64,000 nt of DNA from Thiocapsa roseopersicina (GTDB taxonomy: Bacteria; Pseudomonadota; Gammaproteobacteria; Chromatiales; Chromatiaceae): positions 124,001 through 188,000 of the forward strand of contig NZ_FNNZ01000002.1 in the NCBI RefSeq assembly GCF_900106925.1, written 5' to 3'. The notes under the pieces are model-generated. The model made no database searches. It worked only from the letters and a program-made list of their open reading frames with translations, and had not been told where the DNA came from. The translations under genes were made by a program, and so were the position numbers. The stretch's first letter is position 1. Each line of letters starts with the position of its first letter. This document shows, piece after piece, positions 44,052-54,266 of this stretch.

Positions 44052-44536
44052 TCTAGTTTTATGAATAACGGCGTGACGACGCGGAGTCTGTACCTATGAC
44101 CTGATCTTAACCGGTCGGTCATCGCTCGGGGCACTCGATTGCCTGTCGGTCTGCAGACACCGGTTTTCAAGCCGGCCACCTTCACGCTCCCGAGATCTGC
44201 AACTATTCGAACTCGCCCCGGGGCTCGGCAGCCCCGCAGGTATTCGAACCGGCGCCACGCTCCCACCGTCAAACTGGCTCCCGCGCTGCGGCGTGAAAGC
44301 GCGCTGCGACGCTCCGGTGCCTGGTGACTTCGGGCCGCACCGATGGTCAATGCACCGACCCTGTGGCGCGCCCCCGCGTAGGAGCGGTTTCCGCTCCAAT
44401 CAGCATTCTCTTTGCCGCAACTCCGCGCCCCCGCGTGAACCTCTTGTCGCTGCGGTGTCGTGTCGAAACTCGGACTCTTCTCCTCATCTACGTTCGGCTC
44501 CCGGAGCGAAACAAGCGGCAGCTTGTGAGTTATCCC
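44052..44536. other. Intergenic region between VIT and CopD genes
   Basis: No gene is supported in these 485 bases. Features seen: small hairpins GGGGCT/AGCCCC (44219-44234) and GGAGCGG/CCGCTCC (44382-44398), and two copies of TATTCGAAC (44204-44213 and 44241-44249). Parts resemble tRNA arms but no cloverleaf folds. Confidence 0.4.
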
Positions 44537-45007
44537 TTAGAGACTGATCAAGGCAGGTCCCGCCGCGGCGATGACCACGGTCGCCAAACCCAAGCCCAGA
44601 TTGACGGCCATCAATCCGCGGATCCACGCGAATGCGGAAGCGGCTTTAGGCCAGTCGGCCGCGGCGACGCTGTGCTGCATCCGGCGGAACGAGAGGAAAT
44701 AGATCAGGGTAAAGACCAGCGTCATGATCAGGGCAATGCCCATCATGGCATGGACATAGAGCCCGGCCTTGCCGCCCGAGACCCCGAGGAACACCCAGAG
44801 TCCGCTGAGCCATAAAACGGCAATCGAGCCCCAGACCCAGGGGAAGAAGCGCTGAAAGACGCCGAGTGCGACGCGCAGGCGGGGCTGGGGATCGAGCGCC
44901 TCTTTGAGCGTCGGACGAAGCGCGAAATGGGCGAAGAACATCCCGCCGACCCAGACAAGACCGGCGACCTGATGCAGAGCGATCGGGATGGCAATTTCGA
45001 GATTCAT
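44537..45007 (-). CDS. CopD family membrane protein
   Basis: This 156-residue protein has four membrane helices: ALHQVAGLVWVGGMFFAHFAL (with His12 and the W-x-GG-x-FF pattern), WGSIAVLWLSGLWVFL, YVHAMMGIALIMTLVFTLIY and the last near GLMAVNLGLGLATVVIA. The pattern with conserved His and Arg residues (LRPTLKEALDP, FRRMQ) fits the CopD/DUF-type copper-resistance membrane family. Copper handling is possible, but the family also includes uncharacterised members. It is transcribed alone on the minus strand. Confidence 0.78.
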   Translation of the reverse strand: MNLEIAIPIALHQVAGLVWVGGMFFAHFALRPTLKEALDPQPRLRVALGVFQRFFPWVWGSIAVLWLSGLWVFLGVSGGKAGLYVHAMMGIALIMTLVFTLIYFLSFRRMQHSVAAADWPKAASAFAWIRGLMAVNLGLGLATVVIAAAGPALISL

Positions 45008-45189
45008 GATGGGTATCCTGGCGGAGTGTCAACAGGGAAGTACGGCTCGGCGCAGAGCGCCTGAACGAGGTGTCGCATCGCCGCAGCGGTATGACGAGAT
45101 GACGGGAACACGACTAAGGATCGAGGGCCCGCCAGCGAAGCATGGCAGATGTGTCGAGACCGTTCGTTGTCGTTGTCGACCATCGATAC

Positions 45190-45234
45190 GACTACGACCG
45201 CGATTACGACAACGACAACGACAACGACAACGAT
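45190..45234. repeat. Short tandem GACAAC/TACGAC repeat
   Basis: The hexamer GACAAC repeats about four times in a row (45208-45231), preceded by degenerate TACGAC units. It is an intergenic microsatellite between the CopD gene and pgl. No protein is supported across it. Confidence 0.7.
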
Positions 45235-45290
45235 CTCGTACGGTCTCGGAATCTCTGCCCTGTTCCAATAGGAAACCTCGACCTTCAGGG

Positions 45291-45977
45291 TCAATCCCCT
45301 GCGGCATCGGAATCCATCAGCACATCAGTCCTGCCCAGGGCAGCGATCCGCGCGACCGGCAGGTCAGCACCGCGGCGCCAGGCTGCAAGCGCCTTGCGCT
45401 TGCCCGCACCCGTCACCAGGATCAAACGCTCCGGGGCAGAAGCGAAGGCCAACGGGGTCAGGGTCACACGATCGGGCGGCGGTTTAGGTGCCTCGTGTAC
45501 GGGTGACGCCAGCACGTCCGTCGGGGTCACATGACCGGGGAAGAGGCTCGCCGTGTGACCGTCCTCTCCCATGCCCAGCAGGATCAAGTCGAAGGGCATA
45601 TGATCTGCAATCAGGGCGTCGTAGCGGCCGGCCGCCGACTCTGCCCCCGACTCTGCGGGGATCCAATGCAAATTGTCCGGCGGAATCGCAACGCGCTCCG
45701 TCAGGGCCAGCTCGATCGCGCGGCTGTTGCGCTCGGGGTCGTCGGGCGGGAGACAGCGCTCGTCGCCGAGAAAGAGATGCCAATGCGCCCAATCCTCGGG
45801 TTGATCGACCAGGCGACTATAGGCGGCCAACGGGGTACGCCCCCCGGCCAAGACACACAGAAATCGCCCGCGCGCCCGGATGGCACGGCGTGCCGCGGCG
45901 CTCATTCGGCGGGCCGTTTCCTCGGCGATCGCCTGCGCCGATTCGAGACGAATAAACTCTATAGCCTGCTCGCCCAT
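45291..45977 (-). CDS. pgl: 6-phosphogluconolactonase
   Basis: This 228-residue enzyme hydrolyses 6-phosphogluconolactone in the oxidative pentose phosphate pathway. Family motifs are LAGGRTPLAAYSRL near residue 45, HLFLGDERCLPPDDPERNS (the GDER-type active region) and LLGMGEDGHTASLFPG. ATG 45977 gives the standard length; the reading frame stays open upstream, but that part is not protein-like. Its neighbour on the other strand is a response regulator, 72 bases away; phosphoketolase and glycogen phosphorylase follow nearby. Confidence 0.93.
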   Translation of the reverse strand: MGEQAIEFIRLESAQAIAEETARRMSAAARRAIRARGRFLCVLAGGRTPLAAYSRLVDQPEDWAHWHLFLGDERCLPPDDPERNSRAIELALTERVAIPPDNLHWIPAESGAESAAGRYDALIADHMPFDLILLGMGEDGHTASLFPGHVTPTDVLASPVHEAPKPPPDRVTLTPLAFASAPERLILVTGAGKRKALAAWRRGADLPVARIAALGRTDVLMDSDAAGD

Positions 45978-46049
45978 GGCACTCTGCCCCCTCCGACCAG
46001 TAAACTGACGGCGTTTTCTCACCTGACCGATACCGCCCGTCACGACCTT

Positions 46050-47015
46050 ATGAAGATCCTCTTGATCGACGATTCCAGAGTCACGCGTTACGCCTTGCGC
46101 ATCGAGCTGAAGAATTGCGGTATCGATGTCGATACCGCCGACTCCGCAGAGGCGGCACTGGAGATCCTCAAAAGCCGGGTTCCGGACGCGATCTTCATGG
46201 ATCATATCATGCCGGGTTTGAACGGCCTGGAGGCCCTGGAGATCATCCGCGCCGATCCGCGCACGGCACATATACCGATCGTGCTCTGTACCTCGCAGGA
46301 GGACAGCGACTTCGCCGCGGCGGCCCGAAAGAAGGGCGTGCTCACCGTCCTGCCTAAATCGCTCGCCGCCGAGCGGCTCCCCGAGGTCATCGAGTGCGTG
46401 CGTGCGGCGATCGACAACCACACTCCGGTCGCGCCCACGCCCACACAGGCCCCGCAAGCCATCAAGCCCGTCGCCGCCCCCGCAATCCCGCCCCGCCCGC
46501 TGAGCGAGGTCGAGCTGGTCGCGTTGATCGACGAGCGACTGGAGGCGGGCATCAACAAACGCTTGACGATCCTCGTCGAGTCCCTGCGGCGCGATCTCAC
46601 CGAAATCTCGATCGCCGAGGCGCGCCACCTGGTCGAGGCGCGACTCGCCGAGGAGCATGCCGCGAGCGCCGCCGCACCGCCCGGGGCCAGCCGGCAGGAT
46701 CTCCGCGAGCTCGAGGAGCGCCTATTGCGCGAAATCCTCCCGGAGCTGATCGGGGATCGCGTCGCCGCATCGCTCGCGCGCCAGCGCCCCGAGATCGTCG
46801 AGGAGCTGAGACAATCGCTCCCTGCCATGACGGTGCGGCCGAGCGCAACGGACGACGGGGCCGACTCGGGCGAGCAGGCTCCTGGAGGGTCGCAAGCCGG
46901 ATCGCACCGCAGCCTCTCCGACATGGAGGTCGTCGACGCCGCCAACCGCCTACGCGACATGGCCACGACAGCGCTGCAATCGCTGCGCGCGGCCATCAAG
47001 CGCCACGATCGCTGA
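46050..47015 (+). CDS. Response regulator with long helical C-terminus
   Basis: This is a 321-residue protein with an N-terminal receiver domain: acidic pair Asp7-Asp8 (LIDDSR), phosphoacceptor Asp51 (IFMDHIMPG), Thr81 (LCTSQ) and Lys103 (LPKS). After a Pro-rich linker, the C-terminal 170 residues are helical and charged (VELVALIDERLEAGINKRLT, RQDLRELEERLLREILPELI) with no DNA-binding or enzymatic motif. It may act by protein contact. ATG 46050 is chosen because it starts the receiver domain. The gene faces pgl; no cognate kinase is adjacent. Confidence 0.82.
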   Translation: MKILLIDDSRVTRYALRIELKNCGIDVDTADSAEAALEILKSRVPDAIFMDHIMPGLNGLEALEIIRADPRTAHIPIVLCTSQEDSDFAAAARKKGVLTVLPKSLAAERLPEVIECVRAAIDNHTPVAPTPTQAPQAIKPVAAPAIPPRPLSEVELVALIDERLEAGINKRLTILVESLRRDLTEISIAEARHLVEARLAEEHAASAAAPPGASRQDLRELEERLLREILPELIGDRVAASLARQRPEIVEELRQSLPAMTVRPSATDDGADSGEQAPGGSQAGSHRSLSDMEVVDAANRLRDMATTALQSLRAAIKRHDR

Positions 47016-47054
47016 CCTTGCCCCCGTTGAATCGAACCCTCGGCGGCCGACGAA

Positions 47055-47219
47055 TCAGCTGTGCGGCGGCTCGTCGCTGTCGTGCGGCTCCTCGTTCGAC
47101 GTGCTGTCCTCCGAGCGATTCCGGTCCCGTCGGGCGGCGATGAATTGGGAGTAGACCAGCCAGGCTGCAAGCGCCATGAAGCCGTAAAACTCGATTGCCT
47201 TCAGTGAATTGCCGTCCAT
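47055..47219 (-). CDS. Small single-helix membrane protein (54 aa)
   Basis: This 54-residue gene was read by hand. One hydrophobic helix (about 10-28, [19 protein letters not shown]) is followed by a basic patch (ARRDRNR) and an acidic, Ser/His-rich tail ([18 protein letters not shown]). A positive-inside rule would put the C-terminus in the cytoplasm. I recognise no family. It is oriented away from the phosphoketolase gene. It could be a chance frame, but the composition reads as a membrane peptide. Confidence 0.5.
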   Translation of the reverse strand: MDGNSLKAIEFYGFMALAAWLVYSQFIAARRDRNRSEDSTSNEEPHDSDEPPHS

Positions 47220-47380
47220 TCGAGGTCCTCCGTCGCGCGTGCCGCAAGCCGTTGGAGGTCGCAGGGATCGCGTCGCTGCAACCGTTGTTCACCGGAGATC
47301 CACCGCTCCCCGTCACCTCGCGTTCATCCGAGTCTTTTACTATGCTCAGACGACCGCCGAAGGACACAACGGAGCACCCT

Positions 47381-49777
47381 ATGACGACGAGCAGCCTCTC
47401 CACGACCGAGATCGACGCCAATCCGCTGTCTCCCGAGCTTCTGACCAAGATCGATGCCTACTGGCGCGCCTGCAACTACCTCGCTGCAGGCATGATCTAT
47501 CTGCGGGACAACCCACTGCTGCGCGAGCCTCTTGCCGAGAGCCATCTGAAGAAACGCCTGCTCGGTCATTGGGGTGCGAGCCCCGGCCTCTCCTTCATGT
47601 ATGTCCATCTCAACCGCATCATCCGAGAGCATGCACAGGAGGCGATCTTCCTCGCCGGCCCCGGCCACGGTGCCCCGGGCGTACTCGCACCCGTCTATCT
47701 GGAGGGCACCTACTCCGAGATCTACCCCAACAAGAGCGAGGATGAAGAAGGCATGCGCGCCTTCTTCAAACAGTTCTCCTTCCCGGGCGGTATCGGCTCG
47801 CACTGCACGCCCGAGACGCCGGGATCCATCCACGAGGGCGGCGAGCTGGGTTACTCGATCTCGCACGCCTTCGGCGCCGCCTTCGACAATCCGGACCTCT
47901 TGGTCGTCGTGGCAGTCGGCGACGGCGAGGCGGAGACCGGCCCGCTTGCGACTTCCTGGCATTCAAGCAAATTTTTGAGCCCAATCCGCGACGGCGCGGT
48001 GCTGCCGATCCTCCATCTGAACGGCTACAAGATCAACAACCCGACCCTGCTCGCACGCATCCCGCGCGAGGAGCTCGCCGAGCTGATGCGCGGCTACGGC
48101 TGGACGCCCTACTTCGTCGAGGGCGACGACCCGGTGGTGATGCATCGGACGATGGCGGCCACCCTGGATGCCTGTCTCGCGCGGATCCGCGCCTTTCAGC
48201 AGGAGGCCCGTACGAGCGGCAAGGCGACGCGCTGCCATTGGCCGATGATCGTGCTGCGCACCCCCAAGGGTTGGACCGGCCCCGCGGAGGTCGACGGCAA
48301 GAAGGTGGAAGGCTTCTGGCGCGCCCATCAGGTGCCGCTGTCGGGCATGCACGAGAACCCCGCGCATCTCAAACAGCTCGAAGACTGGCTGCGCAGCTAC
48401 AGACCCGAGGAGCTGTTCGACGACGCGGGCAGGCTGATCCCGGAGTTGCGCGCGCTCGCCCCGGTCGGCACCCTGCGCATGAGCGCCAATCCGCACGCGA
48501 ACGGCGGTCTGCTGCGCCGGGCCCTGCGCATGCCGGATTTCCGCGAATACGCCCTGGCTGTCGCCGAGCCGGGGAAGCTCCGCGCCATGAACACCAAGCC
48601 GACGGGCGAGCTGCTGCGCGACGTCATGGCCAAGAACATGGACAACTTCCGGGTATTCGGCCCGGACGAGAACACCTCCAACAAGCTCGACGCCATCTAC
48701 GAGGTCTCCAAGAAGCTCTGGCTCTGCGAATACAAAGAGGAAGACGCGCAAGGCGGCGAGCTCTCGCCCGACGGTCGTGTCCTCGAGATGCTCTCGGAGC
48801 ACACCTTGGAGGGCTGGTACGAGGGCTATGTCCTGACCGGTCGGCACGGCTTCTTCGCGACCTACGAGGCCTTCGTCCATGTCATCGACAGCATGTACAA
48901 CCAGCACGCCAAGTGGCTGGCGATCTGCGAGGAGATCCCGTGGCGGGCGCGCATCTCCTCTCTGAACCTCTTGATCACCTCAACCGTCTGGCGCCAGGAC
49001 CACAACGGCTTCACCCATCAGGACCCGGGCTTTCTGGATGTCGTGGTCAACAAGAATCCGGAGGTCACGCGCATCTATCTGCCGCCGGACGTCAACACCC
49101 TGCTCTCGACGGTCGACCACTGCCTACAGAGCCGCGACGACATCAACGTGATCGTGGCCGACAAGCAGAACCATCTCCAGTATCTGGACATGGACGCCGC
49201 TATCAAGCACTGCACCAAGGGTATCGGCATCTGGGATTGGGCGAGCAATGACCAGGGTGTCGAGCCCGACGCCGTCATGGTCGGCTGCGGAGACATCCCG
49301 ACGAAGGAGGCACTGGCCGCAACCGCACTGCTGCGCGAGCACTTCCCGGACATCCGCCTGCGCTTCATCAATGTCGTGGATCTTTTCAGGATGCAGCCCG
49401 CGGGAGAGCATCCTCACGGACTGAGCGATCACGACTTCGACAGCCTCTTCACGAAAGACCGGCCGGTGATCTTCAACTTCCACGGCTATCCCTGGCTGAT
49501 CCATCGCCTCGCCTATCGCCGCACCAATCACAAGAACCTGCACGTGCGCGGCTACAAGGAAAAGGGCAATATCAACACGCCGCTGGAGCTGGCCATCGAG
49601 AACGAGATCGACCGCTTCAGCCTCGCGATCGACGTGATCAACCGGGTCTCGCGCCTGCAGGTCGCGGGCGCGCATGTGAAGGAAAAGCTGCGCGACATGC
49701 AGATCGACTGCAGGAACTACGCGCACGAGCACGGGATCGACAAGCCCGATGTCGATGACTGGATCTGGCCCTTCTGA
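47381..49777 (+). CDS. Phosphoketolase
   Basis: This 798-residue thiamine-diphosphate enzyme cleaves xylulose-5-phosphate (and possibly fructose-6-phosphate) with phosphate to give acetyl-phosphate and a shorter sugar phosphate. Family features: [18 protein letters not shown] near the start, [31 protein letters not shown], the TPP motif [19 protein letters not shown] around 185-203, and [11 protein letters not shown] in the second half. The length is right. GGAG lies seven bases before ATG 47381. Glycogen phosphorylase follows 34 bases later, so both are probably one operon. A calcium-independent acetyl-phosphate shunt in this organism is inference. Confidence 0.94.
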   Translation: MTTSSLSTTEIDANPLSPELLTKIDAYWRACNYLAAGMIYLRDNPLLREPLAESHLKKRLLGHWGASPGLSFMYVHLNRIIREHAQEAIFLAGPGHGAPGVLAPVYLEGTYSEIYPNKSEDEEGMRAFFKQFSFPGGIGSHCTPETPGSIHEGGELGYSISHAFGAAFDNPDLLVVVAVGDGEAETGPLATSWHSSKFLSPIRDGAVLPILHLNGYKINNPTLLARIPREELAELMRGYGWTPYFVEGDDPVVMHRTMAATLDACLARIRAFQQEARTSGKATRCHWPMIVLRTPKGWTGPAEVDGKKVEGFWRAHQVPLSGMHENPAHLKQLEDWLRSYRPEELFDDAGRLIPELRALAPVGTLRMSANPHANGGLLRRALRMPDFREYALAVAEPGKLRAMNTKPTGELLRDVMAKNMDNFRVFGPDENTSNKLDAIYEVSKKLWLCEYKEEDAQGGELSPDGRVLEMLSEHTLEGWYEGYVLTGRHGFFATYEAFVHVIDSMYNQHAKWLAICEEIPWRARISSLNLLITSTVWRQDHNGFTHQDPGFLDVVVNKNPEVTRIYLPPDVNTLLSTVDHCLQSRDDINVIVADKQNHLQYLDMDAAIKHCTKGIGIWDWASNDQGVEPDAVMVGCGDIPTKEALAATALLREHFPDIRLRFINVVDLFRMQPAGEHPHGLSDHDFDSLFTKDRPVIFNFHGYPWLIHRLAYRRTNHKNLHVRGYKEKGNINTPLELAIENEIDRFSLAIDVINRVSRLQVAGAHVKEKLRDMQIDCRNYAHEHGIDKPDVDDWIWPF

Positions 49778-49811
49778 CATCCAACCGCTGCCCTGCCGAC
49801 GAGACGCCACC

Positions 49812-52316
49812 ATGAACACTGCAGTCGCCCCCGATACCGAGGCCCAGGCCGTAGCCCCCGAGCACACCCGCACGGGCATGTCGAAGGCGTCTCTGAAGCA
49901 GGCCTACATCGACAACCTCTTCTACATCCAAGGGCGTTTCCGCGAGGTCGCCACGCCGCACGATCTCTACATGGCCGCCGCCTTCACGGTGCGCGATCGT
50001 ATGCTGGACCGCTGGGTGAAATCCGCCCAGGTCTACAAGACCTCCCATTCGCGCACCCTCTGTTATCTCTCGGCGGAGTATTTGCTCGGCCCGCATCTGG
50101 CCAACAATCTGGTGAATCTCGGGATCGCGGAGGTCGCCAAGCGCGCTGGCGAGGAGTTGGACCTCGACTTCAACGCCATCCTCGAGGAGGAGGAGGAGCC
50201 GGGTCTGGGCAACGGCGGACTGGGTCGGCTGGCCGCCTGCTATATGGATTCGCTGGCGACCGTCCAGATCCCGGCGATCGGCTACGGGATCCGCTACGAG
50301 TTCGGGATCTTCGACCAGATCATTCAGGACGGTTGGCAGGTCGAGCGCAGCGACACCTGGCTGCGCAACGGCAACCCCTGGGAGATCCCGCGGCCCAAGA
50401 TCAGCTTCCCGGTCATGTACGGCGGCCACACGGAGCACTATCGCGATCATGCGGAACGCCCGCGGGTGCGCTGGGTTCCGGACATGGTCATCAGCGGCGT
50501 CGCCTTCGACACCCCCGTCCTGGGCTACGGGGTCGACAACGTCAATCTGCTGCGCCTGTGGAAGGCGGAGGCGCCCGAATCGTTCGACTTCCAGGTCTTC
50601 AATGTCGGGGACTATTACGGTGCGGTCCACGCCAAGATCGAGGCCGAGACCATCTCGAAGGTCCTCTACCCGAACGACGACCCCGAGGCAGGCAAGGAGC
50701 TGCGTCTCAAGCAACAATATTTCTTCGTGTCCTGCTCGATCCAGGACATGATCCGCCTGCATCTGAACACCGTCGGCCCCCTCGAGACCTTCCACGAGAA
50801 GTTCGTCGCCCAGCTCAACGACACCCATCCGGCGATCGCCGTGGCCGAGCTGATGCGTTTGCTCATGGACGATCACGAGATGCCCTGGGATACCGCCTGG
50901 GCCATCACCCGCGCGACCTTCTGCTACACCAACCACACCCTGCTGCCCGAGGCGCTGGAGACCTGGTCGGTCGGTCTCTTCGAGCGGTTGTTGCCGCGAC
51001 ACCTGGAGATCATCTACGAGATCAACCGGCGTTTTCTCGACGAGGTGCGCATGCGCTATCTCGGCGACGAGGAGCGTGTCGCGCGCATGTCGCTGATCGA
51101 CGAGGCGGGTGGACGGCGGATCCGGATGGCCCACCTGGCCGTGGTCGGCGCTCGCGCGGTCAACGGGGTCGCTGCCCTGCATTCGGAGCTCATCAAGACG
51201 ACGCTGCTCAAAGACTTCTATGAGATGGCGCCGGAGCGCTTTCACAATGTCACCAACGGTGTGACGCCGCGTCGCTTCATCGTGGTCAGCAACCCGCGTC
51301 TGGCAGGCCTGATCACCGAGATGTGCGGGAATGACCGCTGGATCCGGGATCTGGAGTGTCTGCGCGACCTCGAAACCCACGCCGACGACCCCGGACTCCA
51401 AGCGCGCTGGCGCGAGGTGAAGACCGCCGCCAAGAGCGACCTGGCGGTCTGGCTGAAACAACATGCCGGCGTGGTCCTCGATCCGCAGACGATGATGTTC
51501 GATATCCAGGCCAAGCGTCTGCACGAGTACAAGCGTCAGCACCTGAACGTTCTGCATATCATCCGCGTCTATCAGCGTCTGAAACAGAACCCGAATCTCG
51601 GCATGACCCCGCGCGCCTTCATCTTCGGCGGCAAGGCGGCCCCCGGCTATTACATGGCCAAGCTGATGATTAAGCTGATCAACTCGGTCGCCGAGGTCAT
51701 CAACAACGACCCCCAGGTCAACGGTTACATCCGGGTTGCCTTCATGCCCGACTTCAATGTCAAGAACGGGCAACGGCTGTATCCCGCCGCGGATCTCTCC
51801 GAGCAGATCTCGCTCGCCGGCAAGGAGGCGTCGGGCACCGGCAATATGAAGTTCTCGATGAACGGCGCGCTCACGGTCGGCACGCTCGACGGCGCCAATA
51901 TCGAGATCCGCGAGGAGGTCGGCGCGGAGAATTTCTTCCTGTTCGGCATGACCGCCGAGGAGGTCCGCCGCAAACAGACCGAGGGGTATCGGCCTTGGGA
52001 CTATTACCACGGCGACCATGAGCTGAAATCGGACATTGACTTGATCACCTCCGGACTCTTCTCCCACGGCGATACGAGTCTCTTTCGCCCCTTGACGGAT
52101 CACCTGATCAACAACGATCCCTTCATGGTGCTGGCCGACTATCGCGCCTATCTGGACTGCCAGGACAGGATCAGCGAGGTCTACGACCGGCCCGCGGAGT
52201 GGGACCGCATGTCGATCCTGAACGTCGCGCGGATGGGTAAGTTCTCCTCGGACCGATCCATCCGCGAGTACGCAGAGCGGATCTGGAGCATCGAGCCGAA
52301 GCCTATCGGGGTCTGA
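49812..52316 (+). CDS. glgP: Glycogen/alpha-glucan phosphorylase
   Basis: This 834-residue PLP enzyme releases glucose-1-phosphate from glycogen. The PLP-lysine is Lys680 in EASGTGNMKFSMNG. Other landmarks: GLGNGGLGRLAACYMDSLAT, QLNDTHPAIAVAELMR, NVTNGVTPRRF and VQAKRLHEYKRQ-type (IQAKRLHEYKRQHLN). The length matches the bacterial MalP/GlgP family. It is 34 bases downstream of phosphoketolase, so storage glucan breakdown and the phosphoketolase route may be expressed together. Purple sulfur bacteria store glycogen in light and use it in the dark, which fits. Confidence 0.94.
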   Translation: MNTAVAPDTEAQAVAPEHTRTGMSKASLKQAYIDNLFYIQGRFREVATPHDLYMAAAFTVRDRMLDRWVKSAQVYKTSHSRTLCYLSAEYLLGPHLANNLVNLGIAEVAKRAGEELDLDFNAILEEEEEPGLGNGGLGRLAACYMDSLATVQIPAIGYGIRYEFGIFDQIIQDGWQVERSDTWLRNGNPWEIPRPKISFPVMYGGHTEHYRDHAERPRVRWVPDMVISGVAFDTPVLGYGVDNVNLLRLWKAEAPESFDFQVFNVGDYYGAVHAKIEAETISKVLYPNDDPEAGKELRLKQQYFFVSCSIQDMIRLHLNTVGPLETFHEKFVAQLNDTHPAIAVAELMRLLMDDHEMPWDTAWAITRATFCYTNHTLLPEALETWSVGLFERLLPRHLEIIYEINRRFLDEVRMRYLGDEERVARMSLIDEAGGRRIRMAHLAVVGARAVNGVAALHSELIKTTLLKDFYEMAPERFHNVTNGVTPRRFIVVSNPRLAGLITEMCGNDRWIRDLECLRDLETHADDPGLQARWREVKTAAKSDLAVWLKQHAGVVLDPQTMMFDIQAKRLHEYKRQHLNVLHIIRVYQRLKQNPNLGMTPRAFIFGGKAAPGYYMAKLMIKLINSVAEVINNDPQVNGYIRVAFMPDFNVKNGQRLYPAADLSEQISLAGKEASGTGNMKFSMNGALTVGTLDGANIEIREEVGAENFFLFGMTAEEVRRKQTEGYRPWDYYHGDHELKSDIDLITSGLFSHGDTSLFRPLTDHLINNDPFMVLADYRAYLDCQDRISEVYDRPAEWDRMSILNVARMGKFSSDRSIREYAERIWSIEPKPIGV

Positions 52317-52987
52317 TCGTTATCCTTCACGCTTGAGGGCGTGGCGCCGGATGCCAGATCGCCCCATTCGACCGAAACAGAGAATGCTTTTAATATCATG
52401 GCGTTCTGTATCGGGCAATCGGGCATCGAGGCGCTCTATTTTTGATCTCTCATTGATCCCGGACAAGAAAAAGTCGGAACAGCCGGATTCGCCGATAGTA
52501 ATGATTCGGACACCTCCGCATACTGAAGCGGACACGCACAGCCCGAAATCAAGACCACGAGCCGAGATCATGGAGACTCTCAACAAGGTCGCCGACGTGC
52601 CGCATGGAACGCATTTCTGCACGACCGACGCCTCGCCGCGTCGCAGCCGGTCATCCCGATCGGCGCCGTCTTGCTCGGATCGGGCCCGTTTGCGCGGCGC
52701 GACGGCCGACATTCAGACTCCGCGGAGATCGCGCGATGCCCGACTGCCGAGCGGCGCTGCCGGCGCCGCCCGACAACACGTCCGTGATCGCCCCCGCCCC
52801 ATCCCGACTCGCAGCCACCCCGGAACGCGCCGCAGCACACCGATTCCCGAAACGACGGCACCCCGCCGACATCGCTGCGGCTGCGCCGGATATGACCGCG
52901 CGCGAATCACTGCCGCACACCGCCCATAAGGGCACATGATCCGAAAGCCCAAGGATTCCAACCACCAACGAAGCAAGGAGGAAGGCG
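52317..52987. other. Intergenic region after glgP
   Basis: No gene is supported in these 671 bases. At 52499-52625 a plus-strand frame gives METLNKVADVPHGTHFC, reminiscent of the start of a MEDS-type sensory domain, but it turns Arg-rich after about 20 residues; it could be a remnant. A strong ribosome site for the PIN gene closes the region. Confidence 0.35.
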
Positions 52988-53419
52988 ATGACCGCAACAC
53001 CCAAGACACTTGTCGATATCACAGTCTTGATGGACGCACTCAACAACGAGCGGGAAACGGACAATCCATCGAACGCCATCCTCTCCCTCGCTGCCAAGGG
53101 ACGTATTCAGGGCTATGTCTGCGCCGCAGCCATCGACCCGCTCCATACCGAGCTTGCACGCAACCTAGGCGCAGCGCAGGCGCGATCGGCGATTCAGCGC
53201 GTCTGTGCAATCTTGGCGGTCGCTCCGGTCGATGCCGCGGTGATCGACGGTGCGATGGGGCTCGGCTGGCGGTATCTCGATGATGCCCTCACCTTCGAGA
53301 GCGCACGCAGGATCGGTCTCGACTACCTCGTCACGCTCAACGGCGCCGATTTCGACCATCCGTCGGTCACCGTTCAGGCACCCGAGGAGTTCATCCAATC
53401 CATCGAGCGACGATCATAA
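52988..53419 (+). CDS. PIN domain protein (VapC-like)
   Basis: This 143-residue PIN domain protein is a predicted magnesium-dependent RNase. Acidic active-site candidates are Asp9 and Asp15 in LVDITVLMDALNN, Asp97-Asp98 in YLDDALTFESA and the Asp in LNGADF. It has an excellent ribosome site (AGGAGGAAGGCG) just before ATG. PIN proteins are usually VapC toxins paired with an upstream antitoxin, but none can be seen upstream. Either it is an orphan, or the antitoxin is a gene I could not recognise. No downstream partner is evident. Confidence 0.8.
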   Translation: MTATPKTLVDITVLMDALNNERETDNPSNAILSLAAKGRIQGYVCAAAIDPLHTELARNLGAAQARSAIQRVCAILAVAPVDAAVIDGAMGLGWRYLDDALTFESARRIGLDYLVTLNGADFDHPSVTVQAPEEFIQSIERRS

Positions 53420-53471
53420 GCCGGTCCAGTAAGCGAGGCCGGATCCCCGCAGCCGAGGGGACCGACGGCCT

Positions 53472-54257
53472 TCAATCCGAGCAGTCGCTTACCGCCAGCT
53501 CGCAGTCCGAGGAGCCGGTCTCGCAGAAGTCCAAGCAGGTGAAGAGCCGCCCTTCGAAGGCGGCATCGACTGCGACATGCCCGGATTCGGCACGCACCTC
53601 GAATCCGGGCTGCGTGGCCGGTTGGTGTTGCACGAGCGCAAGTCGATCGGCCGGGTAAGACACGTCCAAAACCACCTGCATGGGGTAGTAGCCATCGAGA
53701 AAGCGGCGCATATAAGGCCCGTTGCGCAGCCGGTAACGCCCGTCGCCGAGGGCTAACATAGCTCGGCTCTCGGCGCGGATACACAGCCTCGCACCGGGCG
53801 CGATGTCCGTGAGCTGGACCGACGGACCCTCTACCCAGGCACGCCCGATCCCCTGCGCACTGACCACCTCCAAGCCGCGGATCCGCTCGGCGCTGAAGAG
53901 GATCTGTGCCGCGCGGACCGCGTCGAGATTCTCGTGGCATTGGGTCAGCTCGATCCAGCCATCGCGCAGACTCTCTGCTCCGATGCGGATCCGATTGACG
54001 TGCCGATGAGTCTCGGCGGCACGCTCGGGCCCGACGAAGCGCAGCTCGCCGTCGCTGACCGCCGCGACACGGGCCTCGAGGTCCATCTCGGGCCAGTCCT
54101 CTTCATCCGGGAACCCGGCTTCGGCGAGCGCGGACGACGCCGCCAGCCCCCAAAGCAGGATCACGAAAGCGCAACGCAGCGGCACGGACGAACGCGCACG
54201 CTCGCGGATCCGTGAATCGACGATCGGGGTCATGGTCGGTGTCATGGCTCGCAACAT
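53472..54257 (-). CDS. Periplasmic protein of unknown function (261 aa)
   Basis: I do not recognise the family. A signal peptide spans about 25-45 (LRCAFVILLWGLAASSALAEA). The mature part contains SDGELRFVGPERAAETHRHV, then LRDGWIELTQCHENLDAVRA, then MLALGDGRYRLRNGPYMRRFLDGYYPMQVVL, and ends with four Cys in 21 residues (FTCLDFCETGSSDCELAVSDC), which could form two disulfides. That fits a beta-rich exported protein. The C-terminal stump of a VanX-like peptidase gene lies just upstream on the same strand. Confidence 0.65.
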   Translation of the reverse strand: MLRAMTPTMTPIVDSRIRERARSSVPLRCAFVILLWGLAASSALAEAGFPDEEDWPEMDLEARVAAVSDGELRFVGPERAAETHRHVNRIRIGAESLRDGWIELTQCHENLDAVRAAQILFSAERIRGLEVVSAQGIGRAWVEGPSVQLTDIAPGARLCIRAESRAMLALGDGRYRLRNGPYMRRFLDGYYPMQVVLDVSYPADRLALVQHQPATQPGFEVRAESGHVAVDAAFEGRLFTCLDFCETGSSDCELAVSDCSD

Positions 54258-54266
54258 GCTCGCTCC

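Noticed and set aside
44120-44260. A tRNA-like stretch with GGTTTTCAAGCC (plus) or GGCTTGAAAACC (minus) and two TTCGAA-containing arms
   Set aside because: The anticodon arm can only form with a 6- or 8-base loop, the T-arm stems do not pair, and no acceptor stem with seven or eight pairs exists, so no tRNA or selenocysteine tRNA is supported.
45004-45294. Minus-strand frame with a long poly-Val run
   Set aside because: It is simply the translation of the GACAAC microsatellite.
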